Made by a program: the position numbers and the translations under genes | Shown here: piece after piece, positions 1-7,934 of the stretch | Numbering within the stretch: position 1 is the stretch's first letter | Layout: the number at the start of each line of letters is the position of its first letter | Source: Cyclobacterium xiamenense | GTDB taxonomy: Bacteria > Bacteroidota > Bacteroidia > Cytophagales > Cyclobacteriaceae | DNA: 64,000 nt | Direction of reading: 5' to 3' | NCBI RefSeq assembly: GCF_009467825.1 | Contig: NZ_WIOK01000002.1 | Location: forward strand, 62,001-126,000 | Notes under the pieces: generated by a model | Told to the model about the DNA's origin: nothing | The model's input: the letters and a program-made list of their open reading frames with translations, nothing else | Databases searched by the model: none

Positions 1-438
1 TATATCCACTATGTTTTCGCTGTAGAGCGCAGGGAAAATTTGTTAGAAAAGCCCTGGCGTGAGGAAGTATTTAAGTACATAGCAGGTATTATAAAAGGGA
101 AAAAGCAGAAACCGATCATCGTAAATGGAGTATCCGATCACGTCCATGTTTTTGTAGGATTAAAACCAGTGGTCAGCATTTCGGATTTGGTCAGAGACAT
201 CAAAAATAATTCCTCTAATTTTATCAACGATCAAAATTTTTTGAAAAGTAAATTTTCCTGGCAAGAAGGATATGGCGCATTTTCCCATTCCCATTCTCAA
301 CTGGACACCGTTTATCAATACATAGCAAACCAGGAAAATCACCACAGAAAGAAAACATTTAAAGAAGAATACATTGAGTTTCTTCAAAAATTTGAAATTG
401 AATACCAGGAGAAGTATTTGTTTGAATGGCTGGATTGA
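1..438 (+). CDS. Y1/HUH transposase, REP-associated (RAYT) or IS200 type; 5' end outside window
   Basis: The frame is open from base 1, so the gene is cut by the window edge; the first internal ATG-like start (40) is not the true start. The visible part, about 145 residues, starts YIHYVFAVERRE, typical of the first strand of Y1 transposases. It carries the HUH metal-binding motif DHVHVF and, near the C-terminus, a helix YQYIANQENHH that should hold the catalytic tyrosine. These proteins nick and rejoin single-stranded DNA. Palindromic repeats begin directly downstream, which is the usual setting of REP-associated (RAYT) family members rather than an autonomous IS with a TnpB partner; no tnpB is seen. 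Family assignment is firm, RAYT versus IS200 is inference. Confidence 0.85.
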   Translation, partial: YIHYVFAVERRENLLEKPWREEVFKYIAGIIKGKKQKPIIVNGVSDHVHVFVGLKPVVSISDLVRDIKNNSSNFINDQNFLKSKFSWQEGYGAFSHSHSQLDTVYQYIANQENHHRKKTFKEEYIEFLQKFEIEYQEKYLFEWLD

Positions 439-446
439 TGGTATTA

Positions 447-900
447 CCCCTTTCGGGGCTTAAGCTGAATAGGATGTTTATCGGCAATGATTCTTGCATC
501 CTTTCGGGATTGAGGAGATTATGTTACAGGTAAGGTTTTGTCCCATTTCCCTAATTGATCTGCTTGGCTTTTGATACGAGCATGGGTATCCGAAAGGAGT
601 ATCAGTCCTGCAGAGAAATCGAATCCCCCATGCTACAATTGAGGGTTCTGATAAATGGCGTATCCGAATCCCGAAGGGATGAAACCTATGATTAACGATC
701 AGCCCATCGGTTAAATCCCGAAGGGATGACAGGATTATAGCAAGGGGACGATTTCTTAATCACCAAAACCCCGGCGGGGTGATATAGCTCCCCACAGTAC
801 AGGGGATTAAAAATGGACAAAATAATCGTACAGGAGTTCGCTGCAGCATGGAATAATCAACCCATACATTCAATTCCGAAGGGATGACAAAATGATTTGG
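447..900. repeat. Cluster of short REP-like palindromes (consensus ATCCCGAAGGGAT)
   Basis: The 590 bases between the transposase and the tRNA hold no convincing gene but several copies of a 13-base palindrome: ATCCCGAAGGGAT at 668-680 and 715-727, ATTCCGAAGGGAT at 873-885, and variants ACCCCGGCGGGGT at 768-780, CCCCTTTCGGGG at 447-458 and ATCCTTTCGGGAT around 498-510. Copies are often followed by GA or GACA. Spacing is irregular and the flanks are not conserved, so this is not a CRISPR array. The position next to a Y1 transposase suggests these are its REP/BIME-type targets. Confidence 0.7.
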
Positions 901-1051
901 AATAAAATGTAATGATTCCAATAAGATTTGCTCCTTTGAATCTCCAAAAGTCAGAAAACTTGTCTGTGAATTGAGCCTGCTCCGCGCGTTCTGCCACAAA
1001 AACAGTTTTTCCAACAGCTCAGAGAGAGAGACCCATTCCTACGAAAACTAC

Positions 1052-1096
1052 AAAAAAAAACCGACCCAATGGAGGAAATATCCTCCATTGGGTCGG
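1052..1096 (-). terminator. Rho-independent terminator of the tRNA-Gln transcript
   Basis: A perfect 16-bp inverted repeat at 1061-1076 and 1081-1096 with a four-base loop is followed, on the minus strand, by nine T residues (A run at 1052-1060). It lies 8 bases beyond the 3' end of the tRNA. Confidence 0.93.
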
Positions 1097-1103
1097 TACA
1101 CCG

Positions 1104-1176
1104 TTGGCCGACCAGGGCTCGAACCTGGACTCTTCTGAACCAAAATCAGACGTGTTGCCAGTTACACCATCGGCCA
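1104..1176 (-). tRNA. tRNA-Gln (UUG anticodon)
   Basis: Read on the minus strand, the 73-base sequence folds as a cloverleaf: 7-bp acceptor stem TGGCCGA/TCGGCCA, anticodon stem TCTGA/TCAGA with loop TTTTGGT (anticodon TTG, glutamine), and T arm CCAGG-TTCGAGC-CCTGG. CCA is not encoded. A strong terminator follows. No integrase or duplicated tRNA end is seen nearby, so it is not an obvious phage or island attachment site. Confidence 0.95.
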
Positions 1177-1536
1177 AAAAAGACAGCGCCTTACGCGCTC
1201 TTTTTTAAGTGTCACAAATGTAGCCGAACTTTCTTTTTAATGCAAATCCCGCTCTTAGGAATTTTTTATTTTTCCCATTAATCCACTTGTGCTCAGAAAG
1301 AAAGATTCCATAGCCTTCCACCTGCCCCTGCAGCGGCGCACAGTCCCGCCCAAAATACACCTCTTATGCCTCCTTCCCTTCCTTTCGTTTCCCGCTTGCA
1401 ATTAAATCGATAATTTACCTTATACATTAGCCCTGCCTGCCTTGGCATAATAGAATTTGGCTAGCTCCCGTATTGTGGCCAATTTTCGGTTCAATATTTC
1501 GATGCAATACCATCTTCTTTGAAAATTAACCGTCCC
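1177..1536. other. Intergenic, no gene seen
   Basis: About 360 bases between tRNA-Gln and the TonB-linked receptor gene. It must contain the divergent promoters of the tRNA (minus) and the receptor (plus), but no clear TAnnTTTG element, hairpin or repeat stands out. No supportable reading frame. Confidence 0.5.
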
Positions 1537-4290
1537 ATGCCTTTCCGATTACCGTTTTTCCTGCTGCTTGCCTTTGTTTTTACGTCTTTTTCGCTTTTTG
1601 GTCAGCAAAAATACACCGGCACCATCGTAGATAGCGATACCAAAGAGCCGCTTTTCGGGGCCTACGTTTTTCTAAAAGACAGTGAAGGCGAAACCCTCAG
1701 CTCGTCCTACACCGATTTTGATGGGGTGTTTCAGATCAACAAACCGGGAAAAAACAGTTTTTTGGTGGAAGTGTCCTTTATTGGCTACCAAACCCTGCAA
1801 AAAAACGTCAACGCACCTTCAGGAAACGACCTGGGAACCTTTGAACTGCAGAGTGATGGACAGGAGATGGAAGCCTTTGAGCTTTCTGCCGATGCGCTGA
1901 CCGGGGAAGTTCGGGGAGATACGGTGGCCTTCAACGCCAATGCTTTCAAAACTCGCCCCCAGGCCGACGCCGACGAATTGGTCCGGAAAATGCCCGGTGT
2001 GGTCATTCAAAATGGGGTGATCGAAGTTCAGGGGGAAGAAGTAAAGGAAGTGCTGGTCGATGGGCGACCGTTTTTTGGGGACAATCCGGCAGCTGCGCTC
2101 AAAAACTTACCCGCGCAAGTGGTATTGAAAATTGAGTTTCTGGACCAGCAGAGCGACGAAGCCCGCCTGACTGGCTTTGACGATGGGGAAACCACCAAAA
2201 CCATCAACATCATCACCAAGCCGGGCATGCGTGCCGGCAGGTTTGGGAAATTTTACGGAGGCTACGGCACAGACAACAATTATATTGCCGGTGGCAACAT
2301 GAACTTCTTTAACGGTGCCCGTCGGCTTTCCATCCTGGGATTGACCAACAATATCAACCAACAGAATTTTGGCGAAGACGACCTGGGAAACCTCAATAGT
2401 GACGATAGCCGTCGTGGTGGCAACGAACTGGCAGTAGGGGAGTTGCCCGGCATCACCACCACCAATGCGGTAGGCGTCAACTTTTCCGACGAATACCTGG
2501 GCGAAAAACTGAAAGTGACGGGTAATTACCTATTCAACGACCGCGACAATGTACTTACCCGAAGCTCTTCCCGGGAATATATCCTGCCCAACGATAGCTT
2601 GCAGCTGTACAACGAAGACCGCAACAACCAGACCCGGACCCAAAGCCACCGGATGAGCGCACGCATCGATTACGAAATCGACGAACGGCAGGCCCTTATC
2701 CTACGACCACGAATCGGACTGGATTACCGTAAGTCCACCACCATTCGGGATGCATACAATTTGTTTGATGCAGCCACTCCGATCAGCCAGAATCAAAATA
2801 CCACCGTTTCGGAAAGACAATCCATGAATTTCAGGAACTCTCTGATTTACCGATACAATTTCGCAAAGGAAGGAAGAACCTTGTCTACATACATATATAC
2901 CAGCACCTACGACAGCGACAGCCAATCGGACCTGGTCGCCGCTAACCGGAATTTCCAGACGGCCAACGTCGATTCCCTGATTCAATTCCGGAACAGCCTG
3001 TATTCCAGTCTGTATTACAGTACCGGTGTCAGTTATTTTGAACCCCTGGGAGAGCGTTCACGCTTGCGAATAGAGTACCGGCTTTCCAACAATGCCTCCG
3101 ATACGGATCAGACGGTAGAGGTTCAGGAACCGGAAACAGACATTATCCGGTTGGACACTGCGCTGACCAACCGTTTTGAAAACCAATACATGACCCAGCG
3201 GGGCCGTATCGGATACAGCTATAAATCCGAAAAGGTATCCCTGTACAGCACGGTCAGCTACGAATCGGCATCCATTGATAGCGACCGGCTATTCCCGGGC
3301 TTCGAAAATACCCAGCGTACCTTTTCAAACGTGCTGCCAAGACTGGTGGTCAATTACCAGATGGGAGAATACAGCAGTTTGCGGGTGGACTACAATACCG
3401 ATACCGACGCCCCTTCCATCCGGCAGCTCCAGGATGTCATCAGCAATTCCAATCCCATGCAGATTTCCAATGGGAACCCGGATCTGAAACAGGAATACAG
3501 CCACCGTCTATTTACACGGTTTCGCAAGATCAATCCGGAGACCAATCGTTCGTTAATGTTTTTCCTATATGGAAACATCCGGCAAGACTATATCGGAAAC
3601 GAGACCTTTATCGCACCAAAAGATACACTGATCCAAAACGAGGTGTTGCTGAATCAGGGCGGACAATACACGCGGCCCGTAAACTTGAACAATTACTACG
3701 TGGCGCGCTTGTACGGAAGCTATGGGTTTCCGCTAAAATTCATGAAAAGTAACCTGAATATCAATTCTTCCTTCACGGTACGCAACCGGCCAGGGATCAT
3801 CAATGACCAGGAAAATTTCAATACCAACACCACATTCAGCCAGGGAATCAACCTGAGTAGCAATATCAACGATCGGATTGATTTCAATATCTCTTCCCGA
3901 GGGAGCTTCAATACCGTCCGAAGCAGCCTGCAGGAGGATTTGGACAATAATTTTTATACCCACCGGACACGGGCAGACCTGTTTTGGAATTTCGTGGGCG
4001 GAATCTTTGTGGGCAGCAGCGTCAATCACCAGGTGTATACGGGACTGGGTGAAGGCTTTGACCGAAGCATTTTTCTGGTCAACCTGGACCTGGGCTACCG
4101 CATCCCCCCCAGCAATAAGACCGAAATCAAGCTGACGGTTTTTGACCTGATGAACCAAAATGTCAGCATTGACCGAAACGTGACCGATGTGTTTGTCGAG
4201 GACGTCCGTACACAGGTCCTGCGTCAGTTTTTTATGCTGACGGTGACCTACAACCTGCGCCGCTTTGGAGGCTACGACATGGCCCTTTAG
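1537..4290 (+). CDS. TonB-dependent-receptor-like outer membrane protein, OMP_b-brl_3 type
   Basis: 917 residues. A signal peptide (PFRLPFFLLLAFVFTSFSL) is followed by a carboxypeptidase-regulatory-like beta sandwich at about 25-100 (YTGTIVDSDTKEPLFGAYVF), a plug-like region at about 130-235 (KMPGVVIQNGVIEVQGEEVK, VLVDGRPFFGD) and a long beta-barrel. In this Bacteroidota family the domain order is regulatory domain, plug, then outer-membrane barrel; substrates are mostly unknown. An in-frame TTG at 1519 would add six residues, but ATG at 1537 puts a basic N-region right before the hydrophobic stretch, so it is preferred. No SusD partner follows, so this is not a polysaccharide SusCD pair. It is convergent with the next gene. 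The ligand cannot be predicted. Confidence 0.88.
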   Translation: MPFRLPFFLLLAFVFTSFSLFGQQKYTGTIVDSDTKEPLFGAYVFLKDSEGETLSSSYTDFDGVFQINKPGKNSFLVEVSFIGYQTLQKNVNAPSGNDLGTFELQSDGQEMEAFELSADALTGEVRGDTVAFNANAFKTRPQADADELVRKMPGVVIQNGVIEVQGEEVKEVLVDGRPFFGDNPAAALKNLPAQVVLKIEFLDQQSDEARLTGFDDGETTKTINIITKPGMRAGRFGKFYGGYGTDNNYIAGGNMNFFNGARRLSILGLTNNINQQNFGEDDLGNLNSDDSRRGGNELAVGELPGITTTNAVGVNFSDEYLGEKLKVTGNYLFNDRDNVLTRSSSREYILPNDSLQLYNEDRNNQTRTQSHRMSARIDYEIDERQALILRPRIGLDYRKSTTIRDAYNLFDAATPISQNQNTTVSERQSMNFRNSLIYRYNFAKEGRTLSTYIYTSTYDSDSQSDLVAANRNFQTANVDSLIQFRNSLYSSLYYSTGVSYFEPLGERSRLRIEYRLSNNASDTDQTVEVQEPETDIIRLDTALTNRFENQYMTQRGRIGYSYKSEKVSLYSTVSYESASIDSDRLFPGFENTQRTFSNVLPRLVVNYQMGEYSSLRVDYNTDTDAPSIRQLQDVISNSNPMQISNGNPDLKQEYSHRLFTRFRKINPETNRSLMFFLYGNIRQDYIGNETFIAPKDTLIQNEVLLNQGGQYTRPVNLNNYYVARLYGSYGFPLKFMKSNLNINSSFTVRNRPGIINDQENFNTNTTFSQGINLSSNINDRIDFNISSRGSFNTVRSSLQEDLDNNFYTHRTRADLFWNFVGGIFVGSSVNHQVYTGLGEGFDRSIFLVNLDLGYRIPPSNKTEIKLTVFDLMNQNVSIDRNVTDVFVEDVRTQVLRQFFMLTVTYNLRRFGGYDMAL

Positions 4291-4354
4291 AACGTAGGCA
4301 ACAATTGCCGAACCGTGGCTGTTTTTCTTGCGCTGGCAAACAGGGAAGTCGGGA

Positions 4355-5530
4355 TCAATTTGCCCGGTCCTTTTCAGCGATTTCCACCTTGTACACCGTG
4401 ACAAAATCCTCCTCCACTTCCGAATTGAATCGGGACAGCCACCAGAGTTCTCCGCCTCGCACCAGAAATTGGCGGTGGTCCAGGGATTCGGGTAGGTCAA
4501 GTTTTTGAATCCCCTGGCCCTGATGGTCCATGAGGAACAGGGCCGCAGGGTATTTATCCCCGATGCTTTCCCTGAAGGTACGGTAATCATCCGGATTGTC
4601 GATGGTCAGGTAACGTTCCCGATCGGCAAAATCGTATCCGGGATTGAAGGAGCTGATCAGGTAGTCCTTATAAACTTTAAGGGTGTACGTCCGCCCAGCC
4701 GTTTCATCGGAGGCAATAGATCTGGGGTCGGCTTTGGCCCGCTCGACTCCCTGACCAGCGCTGTATTCGGGATAGGCAATGGATTTCCGAAACAGCAGCC
4801 GATGCGGTGGCTGGATTGCGTAGGCATTGAGGTAGGGATCGGTGCCGGCGACGACCAGGAGTTTGTCCTCCAGGATGGTAAAACTTGGGTTCATTTCCGG
4901 AACCTCAAAGGCCTTTCCGCTGCTACGAAAGGAGCTTTCTTCTTCCAGGTGGATGATCCGTTCGGCAGAACCTTTTTCCGGGTCAAATTTGACCAGTAAT
5001 TGGAACTGCTCGTAGTATTCGTCATTCGTTTTGTTGTACGCTCCCCGGGCGACCAGGCCTTTCTGGTAAAAAATGCCTTCGTGCTCCAGCAATTCGGAGT
5101 CAGCCGCGGCCCGTCCACCGAAGAATGGAACGGCTTCTTCAAAAGGCCTGTATTCGGCCAGGTTACCGGCCGAATCGAAGGTAAAAAAACCTTTGTGGGA
5201 GATCAGGAAAATACTCCCGTCGGTTTCTATCCGGGCCGGGCTCCACAAATACTGCCCGTAACTCCCTTTGTCATCCCCCTGCTTGTTTAGCGTCAGTACC
5301 TGGTTTCCCTCAAAATCGGTGAGCAGAATGGTTCCGCGCTGACGGTCGTGAAGCAGTACCCGTTTCTGGGCGGGATCTACGTCCATTAGGTCCAGTAGCC
5401 CAGGGTAGTCTACCCGAATGCTATCGGTAATTTCCAGCGCAAAGGAGCTGCTGGCTTCCTTTTCCTGCGGCTCACAGGCCACTGCCAACAGGAGGCCAAA
5501 GAATAGGGCTAGCGATTGTGTTCGTGTCAT
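4355..5530 (-). CDS. Lipoprotein, predicted 6-bladed beta-propeller (DUF4221-like)
   Basis: 391 residues. The N-terminus MTRTQSLALFFGLLLAVACE is a lipoprotein signal with Cys19 as the lipidation site. The rest alternates short strands with turns rich in Gly, Asp and Asn (for example RGTILLTDFEGNQVLTLNKQ), like the propeller lipoproteins common in Bacteroidota. No catalytic motif is visible. It is transcribed away from the uracil-DNA-glycosylase-family gene, with which it shares a 132-base promoter region; a TATCTTTT sequence on the minus strand near 5560 could be its -7 element. Function unknown, family assignment moderate. Confidence 0.65.
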   Translation of the reverse strand: MTRTQSLALFFGLLLAVACEPQEKEASSSFALEITDSIRVDYPGLLDLMDVDPAQKRVLLHDRQRGTILLTDFEGNQVLTLNKQGDDKGSYGQYLWSPARIETDGSIFLISHKGFFTFDSAGNLAEYRPFEEAVPFFGGRAAADSELLEHEGIFYQKGLVARGAYNKTNDEYYEQFQLLVKFDPEKGSAERIIHLEEESSFRSSGKAFEVPEMNPSFTILEDKLLVVAGTDPYLNAYAIQPPHRLLFRKSIAYPEYSAGQGVERAKADPRSIASDETAGRTYTLKVYKDYLISSFNPGYDFADRERYLTIDNPDDYRTFRESIGDKYPAALFLMDHQGQGIQKLDLPESLDHRQFLVRGGELWWLSRFNSEVEEDFVTVYKVEIAEKDRAN

Positions 5531-5630
5531 GGATTTTTTTAACTAAAATAATAAGCAAAAAGATACAATGCAAGCAATGAGCTGATTAATTGTGACTTGC
5601 AGTCCGGTGGAGCCAGCCGGGGCTCGGTAC

Positions 5631-5657
5631 TTGTTTGCAAAGAGATTCGTACCTTTG
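5631..5657 (+). promoter_or_regulatory. Bacteroidota-type sigma-A promoter
   Basis: TTG at 5631-5633 and TTTG at 5634-5637 precede a perfect TAnnTTTG element (TACCTTTG, 5650-5657). Transcription would start about seven bases later, almost at the ATG at 5663. This supports that start over the upstream TTG at 5597 and implies a nearly leaderless mRNA. Confidence 0.7.
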
Positions 5658-5662
5658 GGGCG

Positions 5663-6238
5663 ATGAAAGACCTTTTGGAGCGCATTAAGGGCTGTACCCA
5701 CTGCACGGCCCATCTTCCTTTGGGGCCCAATCCGGTGCTTGCTGCCAGCGAACGCAGTAAGATACTGGTCATTGGCCAGGCTCCGGGTACCAAAGTGCAT
5801 GCCACCGGCATTCCCTGGAACGACGCCAGCGGTAAAGAGCTGAGGCGCTGGCTGGGAGTACCTTCGGACGTGTTTTACGATTCGAGCGTTTTTGGAATCG
5901 TGCCCATGGGTTTTTGCTATCCGGGTAAAGGAAAGGGGGGCGATTTGCCGCCTCGCCCAGAATGTGCTCCGTTGTGGCACAGGGACCTGTTGGCGAGGAT
6001 GCCGGATATCCAGGTCAACTTACTTATCGGACAGTATGCGCAGCAGTATTACCTGGGGAAACGCCGCAAGAAAAACCTAACGGAAACGGTCCGGCATTTT
6101 GCCGATTACCTGCCGGAATTTTTTCCTCTGGTGCATCCTTCTCCCCGAAACAAACGGTGGCAAAAACGGAACCCCTGGTTTGAGGAAGAAGTGGTTCCGG
6201 TCCTTCGGTCCTACATTCAGGGAATTTTGGGCGCCTAG
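5663..6238 (+). CDS. Uracil-DNA glycosylase family protein
   Basis: 191 residues. The UDG-superfamily motif 1 region reads VIGQAPGTKVHATGIPWNDA, near residues 35-55, and the C-terminal motif is HPSPRN, near 158. An N-terminal Cys pair (CTHC) and a later Cys in VPMGFCYPGKG resemble the arrangement of family 4/5 or related UDG-like proteins, where cysteines may bind an Fe-S cluster, though the full four-Cys set is not evident. It probably excises uracil from DNA or acts on a related lesion. The start is chosen from the adjacent promoter; the 22 upstream codons overlap the promoter. Confidence 0.82.
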   Translation: MKDLLERIKGCTHCTAHLPLGPNPVLAASERSKILVIGQAPGTKVHATGIPWNDASGKELRRWLGVPSDVFYDSSVFGIVPMGFCYPGKGKGGDLPPRPECAPLWHRDLLARMPDIQVNLLIGQYAQQYYLGKRRKKNLTETVRHFADYLPEFFPLVHPSPRNKRWQKRNPWFEEEVVPVLRSYIQGILGA

Positions 6239-6400
6239 CAAGGTGTTGCAGTAATAGGAGGTCCCGAATTATTTGGTTAGATGGGCTGCAATCGGCAGCT
6301 TGTTGGTTGGATAGCCTGACTATCCCCCATATAAGGCTGCCAGGCCCGGTTTTTACCGGATTTTTTTTGTTTCCATGGCTAAATCCCCGTATTTTCCAAC

Positions 6401-7768
6401 ATGAAAAATTCAAGACGCTCATTTATAAAAAAAGCGGCCCTTGCCACAGGGACCGTTTTTGGTATTCCCCAGTACATTCCGGCAGCAGCCTTGGGAAGGG
6501 ATGGGTTCGTACCTCCTTCGGACCGCATCACCCTGGCATTTATCGGCGCTGGGAATCAGGCCGGGAATGACGTGCGGGGCTTCTTGCCGGACAAGCGGGT
6601 ACAGGTTACTGCCATTTGCGACGTGAATAAAAAAAGTCCCGGGTACTGGAACGGAAAGGTGGCTGGTAGGGAGTACATTCGGCAAGTCGTAGACGACTAT
6701 TATTCCGAAAAGCAAGGAAAATCGTACCGTTCCGCAGTGGGCTATACCGATTTCCGGGAAGTGCTGCAAAACGACTCCATCGATGCCGTAGAGGTAGTCA
6801 CTCCCGATCATTGGCACGCCATTCCGGTGATGATGGCGGCAGCGGCTGGCAAACACATCTATTGCCAGAAACCACTTTCCCTGACCGTGGAGGAAGGTCG
6901 GGCCATGAGCGATGCCGTTAAAAAGTACGGCGTCACGTTTCAGACGGGTAGTCAGCAGCGTTCCAGCCATCATTTCCGGCGAGTTTGCGAACTAGCCAGA
7001 AATGGTAGGTTGGGAGAGCTCCACACCGTTACCTGTGGTCTTCCGGGTGGAACACCGGACTTTGGGAAAACCGGTCACCTGACGGAAACGGTTCCCGTGC
7101 CTTCGGATTTTGACTACGATATGTGGTTGGGTCCCGCACCGGAAGCCCCCTACAGTCCCTGCCGCACCCATGTCAATTACCGTTGGATCATGGATTATTC
7201 CGGAGGGAATGTCACCGATTGGGGTGGGCATCACCCGGATATCGCCCAGTGGGGCATGGGTACGGATCATACCGGACCGGTAAAGATCCAGAATGCCCAG
7301 GCCGTTTGGTCCGATCACCCGGTATGGAATACCGCAACCCGGTTTTATTTCGAATGTATCTATGAAAACGGTGTCAAACTAATCATTCAAAGCGATAAGG
7401 ATTTTGGCGTGACCTTTCATGGATCGGAAGGTTCGGCCTGGGCTACCCGGGGCGATCACAAAACCACACCGGAAACATTGATCGATACCGTCATCGGGCC
7501 AAACGAGACAACGCTCTACCAAAGCGACAACCATTACGAAAACTTTATTGACTGCATCCTTTCGGGTGAAGAAACGGTAGCGCCCGCAGAGGTGGGGCAT
7601 CGGTCCATCACTCTGGCGCACCTGGGGAATATCGCCATGATGTTGGGACAGGACCTGGACTGGGATCCGGTTAAGGAACAGTTTATTGGGAATTTTGCCG
7701 CGAATCAGTTGCTCGCTAGAAAAATGCGGGAGCCTTGGGCTTCGCTCTACCGGAGCTTACAGGTTTAG
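6401..7768 (+). CDS. Gfo/Idh/MocA-family oxidoreductase with Tat signal
   Basis: 455 residues. The N-terminus MKNSRRSFIKKAALATGTVF has the twin-arginine motif SRRSFIKK, so the protein is predicted to be exported folded with its nucleotide cofactor. A Rossmann segment follows (ITLAFIGAGNQAGNDV, near 45-60), then the conserved DHWHAIPVMMAAAAGKH and QKPLSLTVEE segments, where the Lys of the EKP-like motif is expected to be catalytic. The C-terminal half is the alpha/beta GFO/IDH/MOCA domain. Members oxidise or reduce sugars and inositols with NAD(P); secreted Bacteroidota members act in glycan breakdown. The substrate is unknown. It stands alone between non-related genes. Confidence 0.9.
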   Translation: MKNSRRSFIKKAALATGTVFGIPQYIPAAALGRDGFVPPSDRITLAFIGAGNQAGNDVRGFLPDKRVQVTAICDVNKKSPGYWNGKVAGREYIRQVVDDYYSEKQGKSYRSAVGYTDFREVLQNDSIDAVEVVTPDHWHAIPVMMAAAAGKHIYCQKPLSLTVEEGRAMSDAVKKYGVTFQTGSQQRSSHHFRRVCELARNGRLGELHTVTCGLPGGTPDFGKTGHLTETVPVPSDFDYDMWLGPAPEAPYSPCRTHVNYRWIMDYSGGNVTDWGGHHPDIAQWGMGTDHTGPVKIQNAQAVWSDHPVWNTATRFYFECIYENGVKLIIQSDKDFGVTFHGSEGSAWATRGDHKTTPETLIDTVIGPNETTLYQSDNHYENFIDCILSGEETVAPAEVGHRSITLAHLGNIAMMLGQDLDWDPVKEQFIGNFAANQLLARKMREPWASLYRSLQV

Positions 7769-7934
7769 CAGTGCTCAGGGGAGTACGTTGCCCGAAAGTC
7801 CATTTTTCCTGACGAAAGTCAGTTCGGTGGCTGAGGGTTTTTAGGTTTTTTGGTAGGTGTAGGGAGTAGCTTTGTATTTCCACTCTTTTTGAATCGTCAA
7901 TAAGAGCACGTATTACCGTATCAAATTACCCTTT

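Noticed and set aside
500-900. CRISPR array suspected from repeated CCCGAAGGGAT
   Set aside because: Irregular spacing, short palindromic units, no cas genes; better explained as REP-like elements.
1104-1176. tRNA-Gln as an integration site of a mobile island
   Set aside because: No integrase gene or repeated tRNA end within the window.
3733-4590. A 285-codon minus-strand open frame at the end of the first receptor gene
   Set aside because: It overlaps the coding sequence of a well-supported beta-barrel and part of the next gene, without motifs.
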